Position numbers and translations under genes: made by a program
The notes under the pieces: model-generated
Told to the model about the DNA's origin: nothing
Database searches by the model: none
What the model saw: the letters and a program-made list of their open reading frames with translations, nothing else
Shown here: piece by piece, positions 1 through 8,319 of the stretch
Numbering within the stretch: position 1 is the first letter of the stretch
Layout: every line of letters starts with the position of its first letter
DNA from: Bacteroidota bacterium
GTDB lineage: Bacteria > Bacteroidota > Bacteroidia > Flavobacteriales > Weeksellaceae
Reading direction: 5' to 3'
Assembly: GCA_023461035.1 (NCBI GenBank)
Contig: JAEWOD010000016.1
Coordinates: forward strand, 1 to 64,000
Length of the DNA stretch: 64,000 bases

Positions 1-97
1 CTCCACAATTTTTACATTTAAATCTTTGCTTTCCAACTTGTTTTCCCCAACGAATTACCTCCAAACTTTTACAAGACCAACAACGTTTTTTTGTCAT
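1..97 (-). CDS. Transposase N-terminus (zinc-ribbon type), cut by window edge
   Basis: Reading leftward from an ATG at 95-97, 32 codons stay open to the window edge. The peptide has a CWSC pair at residues 6-9 and a CKNC pair at 28-31, followed by Gly. This two-knuckle zinc ribbon with an RFKC segment is the usual start of several bacterial insertion-sequence transposases, including Zn-binding IS256-like variants and IS1-like types. The catalytic domain lies outside the window, so the IS family and whether the gene is intact cannot be told. A strong palindrome lies 16 bp upstream (114-143). A zinc-ribbon transcription or DNA-binding protein is the alternative. Confidence 0.6.
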   Translation of the reverse strand, partial: MTKKRCWSCKSLEVIRWGKQVGKQRFKCKNCG

Positions 98-113
98 TTT
101 TCAGACAAAGAAA

Positions 114-143
114 AAGTTTTATGAAACGTGTTTCATAAAACTT
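114..143. repeat. 30-bp palindrome upstream of the transposase start
   Basis: Two perfect 14-bp arms (AAGTTTTATGAAAC and its complement) flank a 2-nt centre. Read on the minus strand the hairpin is followed by a T-rich run, so it could end transcription entering the transposase gene from outside. It could also be an operator for the transposase. The remaining bases to 276 show no gene. The outer end of the insertion sequence may lie there, but I could not place it. Confidence 0.55.
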
Positions 144-276
144 CCTCCAACCGACTTGTCAGTAAGGGTTTGCTGGAATTTTACCAACTATTTTTCAGTA
201 TTATGCCAAGAAAATAAAAATCCGAACACAAAAAAATCGATGTATTCGGAATTTAAAAAATCTTTAATTAGCTGTT

Positions 277-958
277 TTACAACGTGTTAATATATTCAGC
301 TAATTTTTTCAAATCCTTCTCTTCAGATAAAGAAGTCCGGTTTTCTTTTATAAATTTTTCGATTTCTTTCTCTTTTCCTTTAAACAGTTGAGCAAATTTA
401 CCTTTTGAACTAGGAGCCGAAACTACAGAACCATCAGATAATTTCACGAAATATTCTGTTTTATTGGGCTTATATTCCGGAGGTGTATCGATTCCAAATC
501 CAGTTGCAGACTTTTTGCCTTCTACAAAAATTATTTTTTCTCTTTTCAGCAATGATATATTTGAATTTCCAACCAATTCTATCAAAAAACCTGTCTTGAT
601 TTCATTACCATCCAAATAATCTACTATTACGAATTTTTTATTTAAATCATCAAAATTAACTACCTTGTATTGGGCTTTATCTAAATCATACGTAACACCA
701 TCCCGTTCAAATTCCATTTCATCAAAAAAATGCATTGTACCTCATTTTAAATGGCTTTTCCATTCCATCTACAAAGGCGTACATAAAATTCTCCTGAAAA
801 TATTGTGAACCTTTTGCTTCTTTTTCCAGGTTTACCTCCCTATTCATAGCAGAGGTTCCATATAAGGTATTATTTCCATTCCTATTTTGAAAAATCGTTT
901 GCTGCCCAAACAAATTTCCCATCCCTGCAAATAATAAGAAAACGATAATTTTCTTCAT
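277..958 (-). pseudogene. Secreted hypothetical protein, frameshifted at a T7 tract
   Basis: Two overlapping minus-strand frames make one protein. The first (958 down to 722, 78 aa) begins with a signal peptide (MKKIIVFLLFAGMGNLFGQ) and ends KMRYNAFF-stop. The second (735 down to 277, 152 aa) continues with DEMEFERDGVTYDL. At the junction the sense strand has GCA followed by seven T, and removing one T fuses the frames as NAFFDEMEF. The joined product of about 225 aa resembles secreted Bacteroidota proteins of unknown function. The second frame has its own ATG but no signal peptide, so it is unlikely to be a separate gene. The cause may be real mutation, phase variation at the homopolymer, or a sequencing error. 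Confidence 0.75.
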
Positions 959-1075
959 CTTTTTTTATAATTTAATCAAAGAACCAATACTACTAAATAA
1001 ACTTATGAAAATCAAAATTATTTTATAAAAAATAAATGACATGAAATGCGATAACCAAATTTTTCTCATTTCGAC

Positions 1076-1083
1076 TATCTTTG
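1076..1083 (+). promoter_or_regulatory. -7 box TATCTTTG, 4 nt before the DUF4199 start
   Basis: This matches the Bacteroidota -7 consensus TAnnTTTG. It ends 4 nt before the ATG at 1088, so transcription should begin at or next to the start codon and the mRNA would be leaderless. No clear -33 TTTG is seen. Confidence 0.6.
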
Positions 1084-1087
1084 CCCC

Positions 1088-1627
1088 ATGAATGCAAATA
1101 AGCAAATCATTCGACTGGGTATCGTATTGTTTTTTATCACAATGCTTTTATTTTTCCTATTGATCTTTTTATTTTCTACGCAAGGAAGCATTTCTGAAGC
1201 CCAATATTTTAACTATTCTGCTTTGATCAATTGTTTTGCGCTTCCGGGAATTTATGCCGGAATAGGATTTTACAGCGCTTTTAAAGTTGCCAAACAGCGA
1301 CCGATTACATTCCGACAATCCTGGCAACTAAGCTTTGTCCCCATGTTTATCGGTGGATTATTAAGTTTAGCTGCGATATTTATTTTTTTTAATACAAACG
1401 GGAGTTGGGCAGAAGATAGTTTACAACGAGGTTGGTACGAATTGGTCATGTCCAATCCTAACCAGGAATTCATGGAAAAAAATGGAGATTTTATAAAAAA
1501 CATGACCGATTTAAAAATCAATATGTTTACTTGGAAAACCTTCTTTCTTTCATTTTCCGTCTTTCTCTTTTTTTACTTTTTGATTTCAAGTATCTTCGCA
1601 GTATTCTTTAAAAACCGACATATCTGA
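1088..1627 (+). CDS. DUF4199 family membrane protein
   Basis: 179 aa with four predicted membrane helices (about residues 12-32, 45-62, 75-98 and 145-172). A soluble segment between helices 3 and 4 carries the family-like stretch ending NPNQEFMEKNGDF. The architecture is that of DUF4199, a Bacteroidota-restricted family of unknown function commonly encoded beside a GT2 glycosyltransferase. Its TGA overlaps the next ATG by one base (TGATG at 1625-1629), implying translational coupling. It may assist the glycosyltransferase in the membrane, which is inferred from linkage only. Confidence 0.75.
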   Translation: MNANKQIIRLGIVLFFITMLLFFLLIFLFSTQGSISEAQYFNYSALINCFALPGIYAGIGFYSAFKVAKQRPITFRQSWQLSFVPMFIGGLLSLAAIFIFFNTNGSWAEDSLQRGWYELVMSNPNQEFMEKNGDFIKNMTDLKINMFTWKTFFLSFSVFLFFYFLISSIFAVFFKNRHI

Positions 1628-2607
1628 TGCATGTATCCATTGTCATCCCATTACTAAACGAACAGGATTCTCTGGAAGAATTATTTCAGCGAATCAAATC
1701 GGTTTGTTTGGATAACGGATTTGAATTCGAAGTCATTTTTATAGACGATGGAAGCAGTGATGATAGTTGGAAAATCATCGAATTTCTCTCAGAAGTCAAT
1801 CCTGAAATAAAAGGAATCCGATTCCGAAAAAATTATGGTAAATCTCCGGCATTGATGGCGGCATTCAGCCAAGTCCAAGGCGATGTAGTCATCACCATGG
1901 ATGCCGATTTACAGGATTTTCCGGAAGAAATCCCTGAACTTTACCGGGAACTGAAATCCAAAAAGGCCGACATCATTTCCGGCTGGAAACAAAATAGACA
2001 AGACCCTAAACTCACCAAAAATTTACCTTCAAAAGTTTTCAATTCCGTTGCGAGAAAAGTATCAGGACTTGAGCTCCACGATTTCAATTGTGGATTGAAA
2101 GCATATCGAAGTGAAGTAGCAAAAGAACTGGAATTGCATGGTGATATGCATCGGTATATTCCTGTTTTGGCAAAAAATTTGGGATTTGGGCATATTTATG
2201 AAAAAAAAGTTCGTCATCAGGCACGAAAATATGGAAAGTCCAAATTCGGGAAACGTCGATTTGTAAACGGATTCCTCGACTTGATTACGCTTTCGTTTCT
2301 GAATAAGTTTGGAACCAAGCCTATGCACCTTTTTGGTGCTGTTGGAACTTTGATGTTTATAATCGGGTTTTTAGCCGCACTTTATTTAGGCCTTGACAAA
2401 CTCTATAAAGTCTATATTTTAGAGAAAAATGCCCGTTTGATAACTGACAACCCCTATTTTTATATTTCACTGGCGGCGATGATTTTGGGAACCCAGTTGT
2501 TTTTGGCCGGATTCCTTGGTGAAATCCTGGTTCGTTCGACTAAAAACAAACAGGAGTATGAAATAAAAGAAACGCTGAAATTAAATTCTAAAAAACAATT
2601 TTCTTAA
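1627..2607 (+). CDS. GT2 family glycosyltransferase (GtrB / dolichol-phosphate mannosyltransferase-like)
   Basis: 326 aa. The N-terminal GT-A domain has VSIVIPLLNEQDSLEEL at the start, an FIDDGSSDDSW nucleotide-binding motif near residue 40 and a DADLQDFPEEIP metal-binding motif near 90. Two C-terminal membrane helices (about 235-258 and 275-300) follow. This is the layout of GtrB-like enzymes that move a sugar from a nucleotide donor to a polyprenyl phosphate carrier on the cytoplasmic face. The donor sugar cannot be told. It starts inside the stop codon of the DUF4199 gene and is followed one base later by the untranslated leader of the lipoprotein gene. Confidence 0.85.
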   Translation: MHVSIVIPLLNEQDSLEELFQRIKSVCLDNGFEFEVIFIDDGSSDDSWKIIEFLSEVNPEIKGIRFRKNYGKSPALMAAFSQVQGDVVITMDADLQDFPEEIPELYRELKSKKADIISGWKQNRQDPKLTKNLPSKVFNSVARKVSGLELHDFNCGLKAYRSEVAKELELHGDMHRYIPVLAKNLGFGHIYEKKVRHQARKYGKSKFGKRRFVNGFLDLITLSFLNKFGTKPMHLFGAVGTLMFIIGFLAALYLGLDKLYKVYILEKNARLITDNPYFYISLAAMILGTQLFLAGFLGEILVRSTKNKQEYEIKETLKLNSKKQFS

Positions 2608-2638
2608 ATTGTATCATTTTCTAATCCAAAATAACCAT

Positions 2639-3343
2639 ATGAAAAAATTGAGTTTACTTCTTTCGATTTCGCTTCTCATTCTTTCCTGTAATTCAGGACT
2701 GGAAGGTGAGGGTGCGGCTACTGCCAAAAAAGAATTTGCAGTAGATCACTTTAGTTCTTTGGAAACCAAATGTAATTGTGATGTAACGCTGATTCCTTCA
2801 GAAACCTCCAAAGTCGTGGTGGAATCCCATCAAAATCTGATTGATAATTTGGAAATCAAATCAAACGGAAATAATTTGGTAATCAAAGAATTAAAATCAG
2901 TTGGACAATATGATTTGTACAATGTTAACGTATATTTTAATCCCAATCTAACGGAGGTTGAACTCAACCATCAATCCAAAATGAAAATTTCCGGAACGCT
3001 GAAAGCCAATGAATTCAGTCTGGAAGTAAATGACCAATCTACCGTAAACGAAACATTTGTAGATATAAAAGAATTCGATTTGGATATTTCCGACCAAACC
3101 CTTGTAAAAATAACCGGAACAGCTATCAATCTTGACCTCAGCGCTTCAGATCAGTCCCGTGGCGAATTGACAGAATTACAGGCCGTAGAAATTGATTTTG
3201 ACGCGAAGAATAATGCTTCACTTTCCATCTATGCGATGAAAGATTTAAAAGGAAAAGCTATTGACAATGCACAAGTTTTTTATAAAGGCGACCCCAATAA
3301 AGATACAACTGAAAAAGACAGAGCAATCATTCAAAAAAAATAA
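2639..3343 (+). CDS. Head-GIN domain (DUF2807) lipoprotein
   Basis: The ATG at 2639 gives a clean lipoprotein signal (MKKLSLLLSISLLILSCNSG, lipobox Cys at residue 17); an in-frame TTG at 2609 would add ten residues ahead of the signal and is rejected. The mature part of about 218 aa is a run of short beta strands (VDHFSSLETKCNCDVTLIP, then repeated ELNHQSKMKISG-like units), typical of the head-GIN/DUF2807 beta-solenoid found as cell-surface or periplasmic proteins in Bacteroidota. Exact function is unknown. It lies between the glycosyltransferase and the sugar-phosphate mutase on the same strand and is probably cotranscribed. Confidence 0.8.
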   Translation: MKKLSLLLSISLLILSCNSGLEGEGAATAKKEFAVDHFSSLETKCNCDVTLIPSETSKVVVESHQNLIDNLEIKSNGNNLVIKELKSVGQYDLYNVNVYFNPNLTEVELNHQSKMKISGTLKANEFSLEVNDQSTVNETFVDIKEFDLDISDQTLVKITGTAINLDLSASDQSRGELTELQAVEIDFDAKNNASLSIYAMKDLKGKAIDNAQVFYKGDPNKDTTEKDRAIIQKK

Positions 3344-3351
3344 ACCGGAAT

Positions 3352-5058
3352 ATGAATAATGCAATGGAAAGAGCCAATGTTTGGCTCAGTGAACAATATG
3401 ATGAAGAAACCCGAAAATTCGTACAAGAATTAATTCAAAATAATCCAACCGAATTAGAAGACGCTTTTTACCGTGATTTGGAATTTGGAACAGGCGGTAT
3501 GCGTGGCATCATGGGTATAGGAACCAACCGCATTAACAAATATACACTCGGCGCGGCTACTCAAGGTTTGGCTAATTATCTGAAAAAACAATTTCCCGAC
3601 AAAGAAAAATCGGTCGCCATTGCTTATGATGTCCGGAATAACTCCGAATTATTTGCCCGAATCGTAGCTGACATCCTGACCGGCAATGCCATAAAAGTTT
3701 ATTTGTTTGAAAGCTTCAGACCAACACCGGAATTGTCTTATGCCGTCCGAAATTTGAAATGTGATGCCGGGATTGTTTTGACGGCTTCACATAATCCGCC
3801 TGAATATAACGGATATAAAGTTTATTGGAATGACGGAGGTCAAATTGTACCTCCCCATGATAAAGCCATCATCGATGAAGTCTACAACGTAAAACCATCC
3901 GAAATCCTTTTCAACGGAAATGATCGTTTGCTCCATATTTTGGGAAAAGAAATGGATCAGGAATTTATCAAAGCCTGTGTGGAGCATATCGGCTTTACCG
4001 ACAAAGGAAAAGACCAATTAAAAATTGTTTTCACTTCGATTCACGGAACTTCCATAGCGATTATTCCCGATGCTTTGAAACAAGCAGGATTTACCAATGT
4101 TCACATCGTAGAGGAACAAGCCGTTCCAAGTGGAAATTTCCCGACAGTGAAATCACCCAATCCCGAAGAGCCTGCAGCTCTGAAAATGGCACTGGATCTG
4201 GCAGATGAAATAGGTGCGGATATCGTAATCGGAACCGACCCTGATGCCGATAGATTGGGCGTTGCCGTGAGGAATTTTAACAGAGAAATGGTTTTGCTGA
4301 ATGGAAACCAGACAAATACGGTGCTCGTCGATTATTTATTACAACAAATCCAAAATGACGGAATGGACGGAACGGAATTCATCGGTTCGACCATCGTGAC
4401 TTCCGATATTTTCTTTGACTTGGCGGAATATTACAATGTCGACTGCAAAGTCGGACTGACCGGATTCAAATGGATAGCGGACATGATCAGAAAAGCAGAA
4501 GGCAAACAAAAATTCATAGGTGGTGGTGAAGAGAGTTTCGGATTTATGGTCGGAGATTTCGTGCGAGATAAAGATTCGGTTACTTCTACCCTTTTGGCTT
4601 GTGAAATCGCAGCTCATGCAAAAGCCAACGACAGCAGTTTTTATGAAGAACTATTAAATGTATATACCAAAACAAAATTCTACAAAGAGGATTTGATTTC
4701 GATTACCAAAAAAGGAAAAGACGGTGCTGCCGAAATCAGCCAGATGATGGCAGAATTTAGAGCCAATCCGCCAAAATCTTTTGACGGTTCAAGGATTGTG
4801 AAATTGGAAGACTATGAAAATTCAGTTTCAAAAAATTTAGTGACCGAGGAAGAAAAATCCATCGAAATTCCAAAATCCAATGTTTTGATTTTTTATACGG
4901 AAGACGGAAGCAAAGTGGCGGCAAGACCATCCGGAACCGAACCCAAAATCAAATTCTACTTTTCGGTAAAAACAAATCTGGATGAGATTTCCGATTTCGA
5001 AATCAAAGAAGATGAATTGACCGCAAAATTGGAACGATTAAAAAAAGAATTTAGTTAA
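3352..5058 (+). CDS. Phospho-sugar mutase (phosphoglucomutase/phosphomannomutase)
   Basis: 568 aa, the size of the long PGM2-like bacterial phosphohexomutases. Four-domain alpha-D-phosphohexomutase signatures are present: substrate entry GTGGMRGIMG near residue 45, the phosphoserine loop TASHNPPEYNGYK near 143 (catalytic Ser in SHNP), the metal loop TDPDADRLG near 293, the sugar loop GGGEESFGFM near 388, and the C-terminal phosphate loop RPSGTEPKIK near 523. It interconverts sugar 1- and 6-phosphates in the cytoplasm, supplying glucose-1-P or mannose-1-P for nucleotide sugars. It starts 8 nt after the lipoprotein gene. The TIR element at 5059 begins immediately after its stop codon. Confidence 0.9.
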   Translation: MNNAMERANVWLSEQYDEETRKFVQELIQNNPTELEDAFYRDLEFGTGGMRGIMGIGTNRINKYTLGAATQGLANYLKKQFPDKEKSVAIAYDVRNNSELFARIVADILTGNAIKVYLFESFRPTPELSYAVRNLKCDAGIVLTASHNPPEYNGYKVYWNDGGQIVPPHDKAIIDEVYNVKPSEILFNGNDRLLHILGKEMDQEFIKACVEHIGFTDKGKDQLKIVFTSIHGTSIAIIPDALKQAGFTNVHIVEEQAVPSGNFPTVKSPNPEEPAALKMALDLADEIGADIVIGTDPDADRLGVAVRNFNREMVLLNGNQTNTVLVDYLLQQIQNDGMDGTEFIGSTIVTSDIFFDLAEYYNVDCKVGLTGFKWIADMIRKAEGKQKFIGGGEESFGFMVGDFVRDKDSVTSTLLACEIAAHAKANDSSFYEELLNVYTKTKFYKEDLISITKKGKDGAAEISQMMAEFRANPPKSFDGSRIVKLEDYENSVSKNLVTEEEKSIEIPKSNVLIFYTEDGSKVAARPSGTEPKIKFYFSVKTNLDEISDFEIKEDELTAKLERLKKEFS

Positions 5059-5249
5059 GAGCCTATTTAAGTTTTACCGAAATTTATTTTTATGGCTCTT
5101 AAAGAATATCTTTGCTAAATTTTAATACTCTTTTGAGCGTATTTTTCACTTCCTATTCTTGATTTATCCCGATAAATCATCAAACACGAAGCAAAATATC
5201 CATCTCAAAATAGCTATAAAAATTTTTAGCAATAAAATTTAAACAGGCT
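5059..5249. mobile_element. MITE-like element, copy 1
   Basis: 191 bp, almost the exact reverse complement of 13160-13374. The ends are imperfect inverted repeats (GAGCCTATTTAAGTTTTA at the left; TAAAATTTAAACAGGCT at the right). No ORF. It abuts the stop codon of the upstream mutase gene. No clear target-site duplication remains here: the right-hand terminal C seems lost or mutated to A. The rest of the gap to 5304 shows no gene or clear promoter. Confidence 0.75.
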
Positions 5250-5304
5250 AAAACAGGATTTAGTCCGATCCGGAGTAAAATCTGAAAGGGCTTTAAATAG
5301 AAAA

Positions 5305-6036
5305 ATGAAAATACTCGCATATCCTATCACCATTATTTATTATCTATTCTTCGGACTAACACTGGGCGTGATGCATATTGTCCAGTGGTTGTCATATAAT
5401 TTAGGTGGATATCAAGCACATCATAATTCGGTAAAGACTATGAACCGACTTTTGGTTATGTGTACCAAAATACTGGGGACTACCCACAAATTTTCCGGAA
5501 AGGAACAACTCAAAGAAGGAATTCCGTACATCTTTGTCAGCAACCACCAAAGTATTTTGGATATATCACCCATCGAATGGTATCTGGCGGATTTCCATCC
5601 AAAATTTATCAGTAAAATCGAATTGGGAAAAGGAATTCCAAGCGTTTCCTACAATCTACAAAAAGGAGGTTCTGTATTGATTGACCGCAAAGATCCGAGA
5701 CAAGCATTGCCTGAAATCAAAAAACTGTCCCAATACATCGAGAAACACAAACGTTCGGCCGTTATTTTTCCGGAAGGAACCAGAAGCCGGGACGGTAAAT
5801 TAAAACCCTTTCGAGATAACGGCTTGAAAATGTTAATCAAATATGCGCCTTCGGCATTAATCGTTCCCATTACGATTAATAATTCGTGGAAAATCGTAAA
5901 AAACGGCTATTTTCCTTTATCTTTGGGGACGGACTTCTCACTGGATGTCCATGCTCCATTGGCGCCAAAAGACTATGATTTTGAGGTCATGATGGAAAAA
6001 ATCAGAGAAGCCATACAATCGAAACTCGAAAATTAA
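5305..6036 (+). CDS. plsC: 1-acyl-sn-glycerol-3-phosphate acyltransferase
   Basis: 243 aa. It has an N-terminal hydrophobic stretch (about residues 5-30), the acyltransferase HX4D catalytic motif NHQSILD (His81, Asp86), and the FPEGTRSRDGKL motif near residue 153 that binds the glycerol phosphate. The protein adds the second acyl chain to lysophosphatidic acid at the inner membrane, giving phosphatidic acid. It is the first gene of a tight cluster with an acyl-ACP desaturase 5 nt downstream, which fits a joint role in setting membrane lipid composition. Assignment to PlsC rather than another LPLAT (for example ornithine-lipid OlsA) rests on motif and size only. Confidence 0.87.
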   Translation: MKILAYPITIIYYLFFGLTLGVMHIVQWLSYNLGGYQAHHNSVKTMNRLLVMCTKILGTTHKFSGKEQLKEGIPYIFVSNHQSILDISPIEWYLADFHPKFISKIELGKGIPSVSYNLQKGGSVLIDRKDPRQALPEIKKLSQYIEKHKRSAVIFPEGTRSRDGKLKPFRDNGLKMLIKYAPSALIVPITINNSWKIVKNGYFPLSLGTDFSLDVHAPLAPKDYDFEVMMEKIREAIQSKLEN

Positions 6037-6041
6037 ACGAA

Positions 6042-7025
6042 ATGACAACACGAGAAAATGTGCGTTTGGAAGTAATGAATTTCATCGACAAAGATGTGGA
6101 TGAATATGTAGAGAAATTTCTCATCAGTCCGGAAAAAATTTGGCAACCCACTGATTTTCTGCCCGATTCGCATTCCGATCAATTTTTTGACCAAATAACC
6201 GAATTACGTGAACTTTCCAAAGATTTGCCCTATGATTTCTGGGTGACACTGATCGGGGATACTATCACAGAAGAGGCGCTTCCCTCCTATGAATCCTGGA
6301 TTATGGAAATTGAAGGAGTGGACAACGAAAACCGGAACGGCTGGTCGAAATGGTTTCGTGCCTGGTCGGCAGAAGAAAACCGTCATGGAGATGTCCTGAA
6401 CAAATTTCTGTATCTCTCGGGACGCATCAATATGCGGGAAGTGGAAATTTCTACTCAATATTTGATTGCTGATGGATTTGATTTGGGAACGAGCCATGAT
6501 CCTTATAAGAATTTTGTTTATACCACTTTTCAGGAATTAGCTACTTATATTTCGCACAATCGCGTTTCAGAAATAGCCAAAAAATATGGTGTAAAAAATC
6601 TGGCAAAAATGTGTAAAATCATTGCCGGAGATGAAATGCGTCATCATTTGGCTTACGCCGAATTTGTCAAAAGAATTTTTGAAGTGGATCCAAACGAGAT
6701 GATGATGGCTTTCCAACATATGCTGAAACTAAAAATAGTGATGCCTGCGCATTTCTTACGTGAATCAGGCGAACCCATCGGAAAAGCATTTGAAATATTT
6801 TCAGATTCAGCACAGCGAATCGGCGTTTATACTTCTGTTGATTATGTTGAAATCATCCGAAAACTTATCAATTTGTGGAATATAGACAAATTGGGAAATC
6901 TGAATGAGGAAGCGGAAAAAGCACGAGATTATATCATGAATCTGCCGGATCGTTTGGACAGAATTGCGCAGAGAATTATCATTCCGGCCGAATCTCCAAA
7001 ACTAAAGTGGGTTTATACGGTTTAA
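6042..7025 (+). CDS. Acyl-ACP desaturase (stearoyl-ACP 9-desaturase-like)
   Basis: 327 aa, ferritin-like four-helix di-iron enzyme. The two iron-binding EXXH signatures are seen as AEENRHGD near residue 107 and DEMRHHLAY near residue 197, the usual spacing in soluble plant-type acyl-ACP desaturases. It introduces a double bond into ACP-bound saturated acyl chains using O2 and reduced ferredoxin. Bacterial members are scattered, mainly in Actinobacteria and aerobic Bacteroidota. Position between plsC and thioredoxin-fold genes (5 and 12 nt spacings) suggests cotranscription. Position of the double bond cannot be predicted. Confidence 0.88.
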   Translation: MTTRENVRLEVMNFIDKDVDEYVEKFLISPEKIWQPTDFLPDSHSDQFFDQITELRELSKDLPYDFWVTLIGDTITEEALPSYESWIMEIEGVDNENRNGWSKWFRAWSAEENRHGDVLNKFLYLSGRINMREVEISTQYLIADGFDLGTSHDPYKNFVYTTFQELATYISHNRVSEIAKKYGVKNLAKMCKIIAGDEMRHHLAYAEFVKRIFEVDPNEMMMAFQHMLKLKIVMPAHFLRESGEPIGKAFEIFSDSAQRIGVYTSVDYVEIIRKLINLWNIDKLGNLNEEAEKARDYIMNLPDRLDRIAQRIIIPAESPKLKWVYTV

Positions 7026-7037
7026 AATTATTTCAAG

Positions 7038-7619
7038 ATGAATTTATCGGTTTATTTAGAAAAAGGTTTTTCCTACGAAGATTATTTGCGAAAAATCGAA
7101 GACCAATTGTTTGATTTAAATCAATTGGATGATGAAAAGGGCATGGCGAAATACTATTTGATGAACATAAAACGTATGGAGCGTTTGAATAAAACATTTG
7201 AATTGACCGAGGAACAAAAAGGACGATTGAAATCCATTATTCCCAATTTCAAAATGCTGATCTTCAGTGAAGGATGGTGTGGCGATGCAGCGCAAAGTAT
7301 GCCGGTGGTCAATGTCATCATGCAGGAATTGGGAGTTGAACAAAAAATCGTTTTTCGGGATGAAAATCCGGAGTTGATGGATGCGTATTTGACCGACGGT
7401 GCCAAATCCATTCCCATGTTCATAGGAGTTGATTCAGAAGGAAACGAAATTTTCCGATTTGGACCTCGTCCCAAAGATGGAATGGAAATGCTCGCTAAAC
7501 ACAAAGAAAATCCGGAAGTTTATACTTCGGATGAATTTCATAAAGATTTACAGATTTGGTACAATCAGGATAAAGGAGAAAGCACTTTTAATGAGCTTCT
7601 CGCTGTCATTCCTTCTTAA
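7038..7619 (+). CDS. Thioredoxin family protein with a single-Cys WCGDA site
   Basis: 193 aa, no signal peptide, so cytoplasmic. The thioredoxin-like core is at about residues 65-160 with the active-site position written SEGWCGDAAQSMP: Cys81 is present but the second Cys of CXXC is replaced by Ala. The cis-Pro segment KSIPMFIGVD is kept. This single-Cys version is common among Bacteroidota thioredoxin-fold proteins and would not do ordinary dithiol reduction; a bacilliredoxin-like or chaperone role is possible. It sits 12 nt after the desaturase and 10 nt before TlpA. Confidence 0.75.
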   Translation: MNLSVYLEKGFSYEDYLRKIEDQLFDLNQLDDEKGMAKYYLMNIKRMERLNKTFELTEEQKGRLKSIIPNFKMLIFSEGWCGDAAQSMPVVNVIMQELGVEQKIVFRDENPELMDAYLTDGAKSIPMFIGVDSEGNEIFRFGPRPKDGMEMLAKHKENPEVYTSDEFHKDLQIWYNQDKGESTFNELLAVIPS

Positions 7620-7629
7620 TTTTTTGATA

Positions 7630-8205
7630 ATGAAATTGGATAAAAGAATTTTAATCAGTGGAATTGGTCTGATATTATTGGCCTTATTTTTCTTTACTCC
7701 CATAGGAGATTGGGCAACAGAATTGTTGAATAAAAAAACCCTTTCCGGGCAAAGTGTTGAGAAAATCGATCGAAATTTCAATTTAAACGATGAAGAATTG
7801 GCAGTTTCATTAAAAGGTTACAATGGAACACCCGATGCGAATTTGGCTGATTTTAGAGGAAAAGTGGTCTTTTTAAATTTCTGGGGAAGCTGGTGCCCGC
7901 CTTGTGTAGAAGAAATGCCCAGCATACAGAAATTGTACGAATCCAAAGGTGATAAAATAGCCGTGGTTTTGATTACCATGAAAGACCGACCGGAAAAATT
8001 TGTTCCTTTTTTACAGGAAAATAAATATTCGATGCCGGTTTATGAGGCCAATAGTTTGTTGCCCAAATCTATGATACCCGGCTCTTTTCCTACCACTTTT
8101 ATCGTAAATAAAAAAGGGGAAATCGTGCAAAAAGCAGTTCACTCTGCCGATTGGAATTCGCCAAAAATTCATCAACTGATTGACAATTTGATCAATGAAA
8201 ATTAG
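7630..8205 (+). CDS. TlpA-family thiol-disulfide oxidoreductase
   Basis: 191 aa from the ATG at 7630. A longer in-frame ORF reaches back to 7429 but runs through the upstream thioredoxin gene and lacks a signal at its start. The chosen start gives a membrane anchor at residues 7-24, then a periplasmic thioredoxin domain with FWGSWCPPC (Cys89, Cys92) and a cis-Pro at GSFPTTF. TlpA/ResA proteins reduce disulfides in apocytochromes or other exported proteins. It is last in the plsC cluster and ends before a bidirectional terminator. Confidence 0.85.
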   Translation: MKLDKRILISGIGLILLALFFFTPIGDWATELLNKKTLSGQSVEKIDRNFNLNDEELAVSLKGYNGTPDANLADFRGKVVFLNFWGSWCPPCVEEMPSIQKLYESKGDKIAVVLITMKDRPEKFVPFLQENKYSMPVYEANSLLPKSMIPGSFPTTFIVNKKGEIVQKAVHSADWNSPKIHQLIDNLINEN

Positions 8206-8267
8206 TATGATTTCATTTAGGAATTGAACAATAATCCATTCAAATAATTTCTTTCTTTTTATAGCAT

Positions 8268-8300
8268 AAAAAATGGTCAGGATTTCTCCCGACCATTTTT
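8268..8300. terminator. Bidirectional terminator between tlpA-like and protease genes
   Basis: A hairpin of AAAAATGGTC and GACCATTTTT around a short loop, with A and T runs on the two sides. It separates two convergent genes and can serve both. Confidence 0.75.
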
Positions 8301-8319
8301 AATTCAATTTCTTTATTAA

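Noticed and set aside
7429..7629. N-terminal extension of the TlpA-like protein
   Set aside because: It overlaps the thioredoxin gene in another frame and lacks a signal; the ATG at 7630 gives a proper membrane anchor.
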